Of a DNA stretch of 64,000 nucleotides, positions 1 through 12,500 are shown piece after piece. Positions within the stretch are counted from its first letter, which is position 1, and every line of letters begins with the position of its first letter. The notes beneath the pieces are model-generated. The model was given only the letters and a program-made list of their open reading frames with translations. It searched no databases and was not told where the DNA came from. The stretch covers positions 11,566,119 through 11,630,118 of the forward strand of contig OX031071.1 of the NCBI GenBank assembly GCA_943736015.1, given 5' to 3'. This DNA is from Tridacna crocea. Taxonomy: Eukaryota > Mollusca > Bivalvia > Cardiida > Cardiidae. The position numbers and the translations under genes are program-made.

Positions 1-169
1 AACACTCTGGGAAAAGGAGAAAGTGCTCGTAACGAGCAATTTGTCCATTCCCACAGTGTTTTCTGCCCGTTCGGATAATTTTCTGCCATTGTTATGTAAG
101 TTGAAATTGTCGTCTGCTAGCTCTTTCAGTTTGGAAGAGTCTAAAATTTGTCGTTTGGGAAAAGGTTAA
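1..169 (-). mobile_element. TTAA-palindrome MITE, class B, cut by window start
   Basis: Right part of a copy: degraded palindrome with core GTGCTCGTAACGAGC, then the terminus GGGAAAAGGTTAA. Confidence 0.75.
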
Positions 170-275
170 ACCCTTCCCTAAACAAATTTCAGTATATGAG
201 TCATATTCATTTTGTCATCTGCAAATTCTTTCAATTTGGGCCAGTCCAAAATTTTGTCATTGGGTAAAGAGTTAA
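166..275 (-). mobile_element. MITE fragment, palindrome deleted
   Basis: Both ends are present (TTAAACCCTTCCC and GGTAAAGAGTTAA) but the palindrome is missing. It shares its left TTAA with the copy before it. Confidence 0.65.
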
Positions 276-490
276 AGGGACGATAAGAAATATAAAAAAA
301 CCCCCATAATACATGCATCATTTCATGTATAAGATAATAATCGTACATCATCTGAATGAAATATATTATGAAACTGGTGTTGGAAAAGTTTACTTCAAAT
401 GCCGGTTGAAGTTGTATAATCTCCATTTTGCAGTGAAGTAAAAAACTTTGTGGTGCTTTTTTGGTTGTGTTGTATTATATAACTGGAACA

Positions 491-588
491 ATGTTGGTTC
501 AAAATACTCAATATCCAAGTATGTGTGACGGGATGGATTTAGAAATGTTTTTTGAGCCGGACACCAGTGATGAAGATGATGATTACAG
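491..588 (+). CDS. KCNT (Slo2): KCNT exon 1: N-terminus, acidic
   Basis: Encodes residues 1-32 plus two bases of codon 33, ending at AG|GTAGAG. The start ATG at 491 has A at -3, and an in-frame TGA at 434-436 closes the frame upstream, so 491 is the only in-frame ATG. The segment is acidic near its end (DTSDEDDD) and aligns with the acidic stretch before the conserved pre-S1 region of vertebrate KCNT; the extreme N-terminus is not conserved. A CAG at 431-433 could be an acceptor, with untranslated bases 434-490 in this exon and a further 5' exon outside the window. No promoter could be recognised. Confidence 0.75.
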
Positions 589-3500
589 GTAGAGGGAACC
601 ATTTAGTTTACTTCTTAATTTGTATGTAGTTCTTTAAGCTCAGCTGAGTTTAACCCTTTACGCCATAAATACTCATTTCTATGCATTGCTTGTAGGAGCC
701 TTTGGAAAACATTGTGGCAAAAGGTGAAATTGCTCGTGACGAGCAATTTCACCTTTTGCCACAATATTTTCTATGCTATCAAAAGGTGTCATATACACAT
801 AATTTGGTTGGTTGTATTGGGGTTTAACGCCACTTTAACAGCTAAGGTCATATCATGGCGGTCGGTGACACACACGTGTTTCCTAGCTTTCCCACACCGG
901 TACTAACACAACTTTCTTTCCAAAGCCACCAACTACTTTTCTCACATGCTTCAGCAGAGGTGAGAGGCGAAAATACGCCGGAAAGAAAGTTCGCCTCAAC
1001 CGGGTATCGAACTCACAACCACCAGATCATGAGTCCAACACGCTCACCACTGAGCCACCCGGGCGGGCCATATACACATAAGAAAGAGCTTCATCCTTGC
1101 TGTTATCTAGGGTCAATTAGAGATACCATAGAAATGCTTTATGGGGTAAAGAGTTAAAATGACAATAAAGGCCAAATATATATATTTTTTCAGTTTATAT
1201 CTTATCATTTAAAAGTATGGAAATTATTGTGAAGATGGTAATTTGTTATTGTTTGGTCTGACAATCCAAGTGTTGGTCACCTACAGAGAACTAATTTCAA
1301 AACTAGGTTAACCCTTTACCAAACAACAACATTTTCGACTTGTCCAAATTGAAAGTATTTGCAGACAACAACTTCAGTGTGGCACAAATGATGCAATTTG
1401 TCTTTGATAGAACTAATTTCAAAACTAGGTTAACCCTTTACCAAACAACAACATTTTAGACTTGTCCAAATTGAAAGTATTTGCAGACGACAACTTCAGT
1501 GTGGCTCAATTAATGCAATTTGTTTTTGATAGACTTGAAAACATTGTGGGAAAAGGAGAAAATGCTGGTTACCAGCATTTTCTCCTTTACCCACAAGGTT
1601 TTCAAAAGGCTTCTCTGTTAGGGTCGTTAAAATTCGGGATTGTGTGGTAAAGGGTTAAAACCTACCAGTTAGCTGTATCTTTCATTTACTTTATGCCTAA
1701 TTTTGATTTTTTTTCGTGTGTTTTTGTAATTTTTTAAACAATTTGTTGTCTGCAAATACTTTTATTTTGGGTGGTGACATTTAATCTAAGATTTTGCCAT
1801 GTGGTTAAGAGTTCAAATATGTTCTCCAACACTACAAAGCTGATGGCAGCCATACTTCGTAAGGATGAATCTTTTGCTTAGCTATTCCAAACTTATTCAG
1901 GGTAATTTTTCTGTATAGAAGCCTGACTTCAACAGAAAGAACAAATTTTGAATTTTTTTTTATTTCTTGTTTGAAATCATGAGGCCTAGAGCTACCAATG
2001 TGGCTAAAATCATCTTGTGGACCTCTATCAGGACGTTCAAACGATGACTCCAGCATCAACATTGGACGTATCCCTGGAGTCACAAGTTTTGCATTGACTT
2101 TTGTAGTGAAATTCCGAAAGACCTTCTTGTACTGTATCACAAGAACAAGAGCTGTAAAATTTTGTACCAAAATTCTTAGAATTTTGTCTAACCCCATGTA
2201 GCATAAGTTTTTAAAATGTTTTACATCAAAGTTTTATGATTTTTAAAAGCTCATATTTTCCAAATCTTATGATGTATTTGGTTCAAGGAAGCATCTTCGT
2301 TGCATGGATATAAGTTGTGCATTGATCGGCAATGTGTTCAAACCCACAAAAGTATAAGTTTGTAGATTTGTTGAAAAGAGAATCAGTCTGTCTGGAAATG
2401 GGGAAATGGAGGACTGCCATTTAGAGCTAGTCATCTAAGGAAACATATTAATTATTTAACTTCATGTGTATAGAGCTGATTTTTGAGAAGTTTGTATACG
2501 AGTACTCTATTTGATATCTATCTGTAATATTTTAGTGTTTTGTTAGAGTTAGTACTCCTTGCTTACTTTCTTAACTAGGAAGAAGTCGTAACTGGTCATT
2601 TGATAATTTAGATTTAACACGGGTTCTTATATATTTTTGACGGGGTAAAAATATTTCTTCCCATTCAGAATCAAATGCTGAGCTATTCAAAATCTCTTAA
2701 AGAAACCTTTATGTGCATTCAATAGATTTAACAAAATACTACCCTGAAAAATACAAGTTTAATATTTTCAGTTTCACAGATCATTTTGCCAAGAAGCCAT
2801 TTTTGGTTTAGATCTCTCAAAATGACATTTCATGTTTTTTTACGGTTTTCATTGGTCAAATTAAGAGCAGTTCCAGGGAAGTGAAAAGTTTTGGGATTTT
2901 TTTCAATCATACAATGTAATGCTCATTTAAGGTTAAAAATAAGGACAGGAAGCTCCAAAGATCCTTTAAGCTTACTATTTGACTGTCTCAGACATTTATT
3001 GGCATTGCTTATGTCAGCAGTAAATCCAGTTGCAAAAATGACTAGAAAATTTTGAACGAACTGTACTTCGCCTCCAAGAAGTGTCAAGCGTTATATATGT
3101 CCACTAGTAATTGTTGATATACTTTTCTGGAGTCAAAATTCAAACTAACGTAAGTAATTTTCATTAAAAACTGTGGTTGCGGTGACAACAATTATACCCT
3201 TGAAAATATTCACCTTGCTTAATCATTCAGTGGCTCCTCCCCTGTGGCTCAGTGGTGAGCGTGTCGGACTCATGACCCGGTGGTTGTGATTACTATCCTT
3301 GGTTGAGGCGAACTTTCTTTCCGGCGTATTTTCGCCTCTCACCTCTGCAGAAGCATGTGAGAAAAGTAGTCGGCTAGTCGGAGGCTTTGGAAAGAAAAGT
3401 TGAGTTAGTACTGCTGTGATAAAGTCAGGAAACACATACATGTGTGTCATTGATCGCCATGATATTACCTTAGCTGTTAAAGTGGCGTTAAACTCCAATA

Positions 3501-6500
3501 CAACCAACGAACCAATAATCATTCAGTGATGACCGATTACAGTGCTTACAGCACTTTGATTTTTTTTTAAAGGAGGAATTGTGGGGTTCCAACTTTTTTC
3601 CCCCAAAGTTCAAAGGTCATTTACTAGGTAAAGAAACTCTAGAGCTTGATGTAATGTTATTCTTGTGTACTTTTATTGACCCTTTCATTTTGTGGGTTCA
3701 AACTGTGGCCTTGTTTAGGGACAAGCTATCTGATTGGCTAATTGGTGTAGGGAATTGGTCTCAATCAATCAGAAGAGTAGCAATTTATCTTTGAAATACA
3801 TTAGTATACTTGTTCATATGGATCTTTGATGAAGTCTGTCCCAGGCTTGGGTTTCTTAGCCCCTGGATTTCAGCATTTTCTTCTTTTCCTAGAATGTTTT
3901 CTTCTTTCCCAAAGGCAATGCTAAACTGTCAAGCTACATTTACATGAACATTGTTGCATGGCTTTCATAGTGGAAAAATCTAAAAAAAATTTGTCATGGA
4001 AAGGATTAACTCTTTACAACATTACAAAATTGTACCATTGTCCACATCAAAAGCATTTGCAGACCAGTTGACAGATTAACCCTTTCCCAAACGACAAATT
4101 TTAGACCCTTGCAAACTGAAAGAGTTTGCCGACGACAATTTTCGATTTTGTGAAAAAGGCAGAAAGTTCTCAAAAAGGGAAGAAAACTGGGGGAAAAGGA
4201 GAAATTGCTCGTTACAAGCAATTTCTCCTTTTCCCACAGTGTTTTCAAACGACTTTTACTGCAGATATGTAAAAACCAGGGCTTTTTTGGGAAAGGGTTA
4301 AATGTAGCTATCAACATAGAATTTGTCTTTCAAAGGTAAAAAAAAAAAGACTTGATGGGGAAAAAAATGGAAATGTGGGTAACCAGCACTTTCTCCTTTA
4401 CGATAATTTTCCACAGAATTTTCTTAAGCCTTCTTCTACTGGATTGTTAAAGCTGGTACATGTATTGTGTGGTGAAGACTTAACCCTTTACCACATAATT
4501 GCGACTTTTAATGACCCTGAGGAAGAAGGCATTTGAAACTACTGTGGGAAAAAGAGAAAATGCTGGTAACCAGCATTTTGTCCTCTTCCCACAATGTTTT
4601 CTCCACTTTCAAAGGCAAATCCCATTATTTTAGGCATGTAGAAATTGTTGTTTGCATACGCTTTCAATTCGGACATATCAGAAATGTTGTTGTTTGGTAA
4701 ATCATTAAAGTGTTCAATTTTCAGTCTATTGCTGATGTTTTATGTAAAAATATGTAAATATTACAAGTTCTAATCTTATCTTCGGATCCTTGGTATAGCT
4801 TGTCAGTCAAGTTGGGAATTTTCTTGATCCTCCTACCTCGTCCATTTGCATGAAAAATATTGTATTGTTTTATCAACACAAATATTTAAAACAGTAGAAA
4901 AACAACATGATCATTGTAAAGAAAAAATCAACTGTGAATAGTTTACAAGTAGTCCGATTGATTTGGTAATTGCTTGTCAAAAAAGGAACTGGATTTAAAA
5001 CCTCAATTAAAGAAGTTTTTGTTGATTTTATCTTGTGTATGGAATTTGAGAGATACTTGAAATAATACTTAAAGTAATGGATGGTTTTCATCATCATCAT
5101 CATCATCATCATCATAGGAAATACCATAAACTGATGTAAGTTGTGTTGTTGTTTAACTCTTTACCAAACGATAAAATTATAGACTGGTCCAAAATGAAAG
5201 CATTTGCAGACGGCAAAATGAAGATGGTTTAAATGACAGAATTTGTTCTTGATAGAGTAGAAAACATTGTGGGAAAGGGAGAAAATGCTGGTTACCAGCA
5301 TTTTCTCCTTTTCCCACAATGTTTTCAATAGGCTTCTTTCTCAGGGTCGTTAAAAGTCGGCATTGTGTGGTAAAGAGTTAACCCATTACCACACAATCCC
5401 TACTTTTGATGACCCTGAGATAGAAGCCTTTTGAAAACATTGTGGGAAAAGGAGAAAATGCTGGTGACCAGCATTTTCTCCTTTTCCCACAATGTTTTCC
5501 ACCCTGCCGGAAACAAAATTTTAATTTCAATTTTTTGAGTTACGTTTATTTTGTCTTCTGCTTGTGCTTTCAGTTTGGACGAGTCTAATATTTTGTTGTT
5601 TGGTAAAGGGTTAAACTTTCATCAAACAATCCATAGTTAGCCCAGCTGTTTTTGGAGAAAAATCTTGAGGTGATAAATGTCTTGAACTCTTTAGCAGACA
5701 ACAAAAATTTAGACTGGTCAGAATTCAAAGCACTTGCAAATGACAAAGTAAGCGTATAAACTCAAAAATTGAAATTTGTTTCCAGCAGGGAAGGAAACAC
5801 TGTGGGAAAAGAAGAAAATTCTGATTACCAGACTTGCTTCTCAGGATCGTAAAAGCCAGGGATTGTTTGGTAAAAGGTTAAGCTCTGCACTGACGACTCT
5901 GTGATATCGTATATCTGCAATTACTTAGCCCATTACCACACAATACTGACTTTTGACGCCCCTGGAAAGAAAGCTTTTTGAAAACATTCTGGTAATCAGT
6001 ATTTTCTCCTTTTCCCACAATGTTTTCTTCCCTTCACAAAACAAATTTCAAATTTTCAGTCACTTTTATTTTGTCGTCTGCAAATGCTTTCAATTTGGAC
6101 CAGTCAAAAATATTGTCGTTTGGTAATGGGTTAAGATACTTAGTTCAAATTTGGACTGGAAAGTATCAAAAGTGGAACCAGTGCTTTAACTCTTTACCAA
6201 ACAATCCCTGGTTTTTACGAACCTGAGATAGAAACCTTTTGAAAACATTGCCAGAAAAGGAGAAAATGCTGGTAACCAGCATTTTCTCCTTTTCCCACAA
6301 TGTTTACTACCCTTCACAAAACAAATTTCAAATTTTCAGTCACTTTTGTTTTGTTGTCTGCAACTGCTTTCAATTTAGAGATGCCTGAAATATTTTGTTT
6401 GGTAATGAGTTAACCCTTTACCACTCAAAAATCCCCACTTTAAATGACGCTATGCAAGAAGCCTTTTGAAAACATAGTGGGAAAAAGAGAAAATGCGGGT

Positions 6501-9500
6501 AACCAATGTTTTCTATCTTCCAACAGGAATTTTCAATTTTTCAACCACATTTATTTTGTTGTCTGCAAATGATTTCAATTTGAACTGGTCTAAAATTTTG
6601 TCGTTTGGTAAATAGTTAACCCATTACCACACAGTCCCTACCTTTGACGCCCTTGAGAAAGAAGCCTTTTAAAAACACTATGACTTTTCCCACAATGTTT
6701 TCTACCCTTCCCAGAACAAACTTCTATTTCTTAGTCTCTTTTATGTTGTCGTCTGCAAATGCTTTCAATTTGGACCGGTCTAAAATTTTGTGGTTTAGTA
6801 AAGAGTTAAGGCAGCTAACCTCTATATAGTTTTGAAAGTTTTGCCTCTTCTTTAACTTGACATTAAGCCCCATTTTTACAGAGCATGGCTCATTTTTCTT
6901 TTCTTACAGTTCGGCCCCAGTGAAGTATTTCGAACATGATTCCATCCGAGGTAAACTGAGACGGCTTCTTATAAGGAACTCTAGTGCACGTAAGTTTTAC
7001 ATTTTACTGAAAGTCTATGAAATTTCAATCCCACTTTTTTCCATACAATCCTGAGTTTTTACAACTCTGACAAAGAGGCCATTTGAAAAATTGTGGGAAA
7101 GAGGAGAAAATGCTTTTTTAACTCTTTTCCACACAATCCCGACTTTTAACATTCATGAGAAAAAAAAACAGCATTTTCACCTGTTCCCACCTTGTTTTCT
7201 ACCCTTCCCAAAACAAATTTCAATTTTTCAGTCACATTTATTTTGTGGTCTACAAATGCTTTCAATTTGGACCAGTCTATAATTTTGTTATTTGGTAAAG
7301 AGTTAAAGCAAATCCCATCATTTGAGAAGTTTAATTTGTTGGTTGTACGTGATTTCTCTTTTTGCAAATCCAAAGTGTTGTTGTGTGAAAAAAGTTAAAA
7401 ACCTACCTTAAGCTTGTTTGAAACATTTCACAAAAGATTAATATTTTAAGGACAGGATAACAAAATTCTTAATAGGGTATAAAACAATGTGAGAACAAGC
7501 CTTGTGCAAGTGATTTGCTACTTATTTTACAATAATTCCTTAATTTATCAAACTAGGGTACAAAAAAAATTTTAAGGTAAGTAAATGTAGATAATAAATT
7601 TATTACAACTTTCAACGCCTTTTAACATGTTCCCAAACAACAAATTTGTAGACATGTTTGTACATGAAAGCATTTGCAGATGACAAAGTCATTGTGCCTG
7701 AATTTACAAATATGCCTTTGAAAAGGTAGGAAAAATTGTGGGAAAATTATGAGTTATGTCTTTGAAAGACTAGAAAAAATTGTTCGAAAAAGAGAAATTG
7801 CTGCTCACCAGCACTTTCTCGTTTTCCCATAATTTTTTCAGAAGTCTTTTTCACATGTTCTTTTAAAGTTAGGCATGTTTAGTAAAGGGCAAACTATTTC
7901 TGAGAACATCAAGGAAAAGGAGGTGTTTAGAATGGACAAATTTGATTGAGACTGACAGTACTGTGGCATTATAAATCAAAGTATCGAAAATGCTAATGTG
8001 GCATTTGTCAAGGAAGTGTGGAATTAATAATTTTTGGAAAAAAAAAAGAAATATTATTCAAATATTAAGTTGAAAGACATTCTACTAAGCAAATTGATAC
8101 CTTTTTTTGGTTAACCCAATACCACACAATCCCTACTTTTGACGCCCATGAGAAAGAAGCCTTTAGAAAACACTTACTTTTATTTTGTCATCTGCAAATG
8201 CTTTCAGTTTGGACCAGTCTAAAATTTTGTCATTTGGTAATGGGTTAAAGGGAAAGTGCCAAATCCAAAGTCTTGAATATTTGTGTATTGGTGCTGTCCC
8301 TATGATTATTCACATGAGGAGTCAAGAGTAATGTCCCTTGACGGTAGTATGCGTGATGGGTAGAATGCATATAAATAAAATAGAATTAAGTTTATACCTA
8401 AAAACTGTGATATTTACATATCGTTGGTTGTCAAGATCTAACTCCCAACATTACAATCAATTATTTCGATCTGTAAATATTCATGCACAATAGAATGGAG
8501 TAACATGCAAAAATGGGATGAGCAAGCCCAGGGACAAACTGGTTTTCAAGCAAACAAGCCTAGAACCAAAGCAGTCAGTAGATAAATTTTGTGCACACTA
8601 TTGTGCCAGTAGAGGCTATAAGCAGGTGAAGCTATTTCCAATCAATGAAGAAGTATATATTTCCACAATCAGTTGCCTAATCCACTTTATTTTACTATGC
8701 CATTGCCAATTACATATGTGAGTGAGAAAAATTGAGTTTACTTGGGTTTATGTCCTTCAATTTTGTAGAAAATACGATACATGGCCTTCAAAACTCAATA
8801 TTGGACATTTTGTTGTTTGGTAAAGGGTTAAAACTCTCCAGAAAACCTGTTCTACAAGCTGTTAAACCAACTTTAGCTTGCTTTTTGTGGTATTTGTCGA
8901 AGACAATGCTGCTATGACTTCAATATTGAATGTTAATGATGTCATGTTACCAAACGCTAAAAGTACATTGATGTGGTTGTTACAGTATATAGATGAGATA
9001 CTGAGATTTCATTCTGTTACAGGTTTAGCCTTCACTGTATTTGACTTGTTGGTTCGAGTGCTTGTGTGTCTGTTATATGTGAGTCGTGTTATATTGGATG
9101 ATTTGTCACAGTACAAATGGTAAGTTTTTGCTTTTTTTTTTTCTAACATAACTTTGAGGTATTGATTGATTGTATGGTGTTTAACCCTTTACCACACAAT
9201 CCCGACTTTTAACGACCCTAAGAAAGAAGCCTTTTGAAAACACTGTCGGAAAAGAAGAAAATGCTGGTAACCAGCATTTTCTCCTTTTCCCACAGTGTTT
9301 TCTACCCTTCCAAAACCAAATTTTAATTTTTCGGTCACCTTTATTTTGTCGTCTGCAAATGCTTTCAGTTTGGACCAGTCTGAAATTTTCTCATGTGTTA
9401 AAGAGTTAAGGCCATTTTCAACATATTTTAGTTTTATTGCAAGTGACTGTTGTGGAAGAATTTCAGTTTTTAATTCTATGGTTAATAAAACATTTAAATT

Positions 9501-12500
9501 GTTTCATGTAAAGAGTAGTCAACTGCTTCATGTAAAGAGTGGTTTAAGAAATTATCTTCTTTCTATTGTGGTTTATCATTCAATAAACCACAGTTGTGAG
9601 TTAGGAGGCGCAATAAATAATCCATGAGGGTGATAGCCCGAGTGGGTTATTCATAGCGCCTCATAACTCACAACATGGTTTATTGAATGATATACCACGA
9701 TAGAAAGAAGATTATTTCGATTCTAACATTGCCAAATCTTAGTGAAAGGAAAACAGGTTCAAACTTAGAGTAAAAACATGGATGAAGGTTATGTTCCATT
9801 CAATAACTCGCTCATTGAATGACGTCACTCGATATAGAAGGACATCACTCTACATGGATTGTCGCATATTTTACCACGTTTTCCTTGCACTGTGTTTATA
9901 GAGCCAAATTGGCGTGTCATGTTAGAATAGTTGATATGCAACAACAGGCACTTGTTATTTACATAATATTATATTACTAAAAAAGTTAGGTTGGCAAATG
10001 TAACAGTGTAAAATTCAGCGAAATCAAGAATGGACAATCATAGCTTTAATAGAAGATGATAAATAGAAGTCCAATCTAAGGTGTTATGTAATGTAATAAG
10101 TGTTAACTCTTTACCACACAATCCCTAGTTTTAATGACCCTGTGAAAGAAGCCTTTTGAAAACATTTTGGGAAAAGGAGAAAATGGTGGTAACCAGCATT
10201 TTCTCCTTTCCCCAAAATGTTTTCAACCCTGCTGGAAGCTAATTTCAATTTTTGAGATAAGTTTATTTTGTTGTCTGCAAGTGTTTTTAATTTGGACCAG
10301 TCTACAATTTTGTTGTTTGGTACAGAGTTAAACAGCTTGACATGTGTGCACTAGCCGGAGCCATTTGTTTGCTAGACGCTTTCATTTGGACTTGCCACAA
10401 TGTTGAACCTTGGTGCTTTATGTCACTTCCACATTATTTCAGTTATATAAAGGCAAGAGATAGCTTGTTCATGTATGTCTTGGGGTTCAACAGTGCTAGC
10501 CTAGGGCTCTAAGGTGATTTGCTAAATGACACACCCATCAAAAAAACCCAATGTTTTCATTGAGATTTGAACCATGGGCCTCTAGGTTGCAAGATCCTAC
10601 ACTTAACCACTGAGACGTACAGGGTCTGTATTCACCAACCATTCTAAGAACATTCTTGGTCTTATTCTTCAGAATTATGTCAATGTGAAAGTAACAGAAT
10701 TTCTGATTGGCTAAACCATTTTCTGATTGGCTAAACCAAATGGTTTAGCCAATCAGAATTCTTGTTACTTTCACAGTCAAGAAATCTTGAAGAATAAGAC
10801 CAAGAATGTTCTTAAGAATTGGTTGGTGAATACGGACCCAGGACCTTTATATGAATGGTTTGTGAAAACAGGTCAAAATCTCATACAATGTTTATCTTGA
10901 TTTTTGTTTATGTCTATATTTCGCAGTAAAGGGGATCCATGTGACTTTTGTGACGATGAAGTTTTTGATACCAACTGTACTCTACCTGCAGTTAACTGGT
11001 ATGTATTATCAAAAACACACCGGCATCCTTTATCAGAATTCAATATAACATGACACTGTCATCTCATGAATTTGAGATAAAAATTGAATCACTTGTCTGA
11101 ATTATAGTTGTATATGTTTCTCATCTGAGCACAAAATAACCCATTACCACACAATCCCTACTTTTGATGCCCCTGAGGAAGAAGCCTTTAGAAAACAATG
11201 TGGGAAAAGGAGAAAATGCTGGTTACCAGGGTTTTCTCCTTTTCCCACAATGTTTTCTACCTTCATAAAACAAATTTTAAATTTTCAGTCACTTTTATTT
11301 TGTCGTCTGCAGGTGCTTTCAATTTGGACAAGCCTAAAATATTGTCTTTTGGTAATGGAATAATCAAGTTGAGCTTTTGTGAACATTCTGTGTCTGTTAT
11401 TCATCTCAAAGGTACTAACAGTTACCTTGTATATATACTCTAGAGGCCACATTTTCACATGAAAATTGGTAATATCATTTATTTTGATGAAACCTGATAT
11501 CTCGGCATTGTATAAAAATTTGTCATGTAATATCGAAATATAGTTTGCTGGATCAAATGGCAATATTTTGGGTTCAATACCAGTGAAAGTTGGTCAGAGT
11601 CTTGGTCTTGTTAATGTTTTGAATGAGTTTGGAAGTGGGTTTGGTAGGATCAAAAAGTAGATCAGTGGGACAAAATTTAAGAATAAAAAGATGTTTTCAG
11701 TTTGAAAGTATCCTTAACTGACTTATTCTGTCCAGTTCTTATAAAAATTAACCAGAATGTTTGTCTTAAACTCTTTACAGATGACAAAATTTTAACCCTT
11801 TACAAAACAATCTCTGGTTTTTACGACCCTGAGATAGAAGCCTTTTGAAAATATTGTGGGAAAAGGAGACAATGCTGGTAACCAGCATTGTCTCCTTTTC
11901 CTACAATGTTTTCTGTCCCGTTGGAAACAAATTTCAATTTTTGAGTTGCATTTATTTCGTCGCCTGCAAGTGCTTTCAACTTAGACCAGTCTTAAATTTT
12001 GTCGTTTGGGAAAGGGTTAAACTGGTCCAAATTGAAACTGCTTGCAGATGACAAAATGAACATAACTCAAAAATTGAAATTTGTTTCCAGTAGGGTAGAA
12101 AACTTTGTGGGAAAAGGAGAAAATGCAGGTTACCAGCATTTTCTCCTTTTCCCACAATGTTTTCAAAAGGCTTTTATCTCAGGGTTGTAAAAACCAGGGA
12201 TTGTTTGGTACAGGGGTAGTTACCACACTCTCAAAAGTTTGATACAACTTTGATACTTGGTCACATTATGCACGGGATCAAATCTTAGGAAAACCGTGTG
12301 TATGCTGTGACTGAAATATTTTCAGTTCAAAACTGACAAAAGTCTGGCAGAATGTTTGTCTTGATGCTATCTCTGACAAGTTTGAAAACTGGTCAAGTTC
12401 CATAAAAGAAAGTAGGTGATGGGGGACAAATCTTAGAGAAACCTTGTGAACACTCTGGAAGCCACATTTCCAGCCTAATACTGATACTGGTAAATACTCT

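Noticed and set aside
2000-2201. Paired open frames on both strands at 1832-2201
   Set aside because: Overlapping frames on opposite strands, no recognisable product, no splice-compatible phase with the channel gene.
5153-5614. Palindromes read as transcription terminators or as microRNA precursors
   Set aside because: They occur in both orientations at about 100 sites as part of a mobile element; no loop of normal pre-miRNA size.
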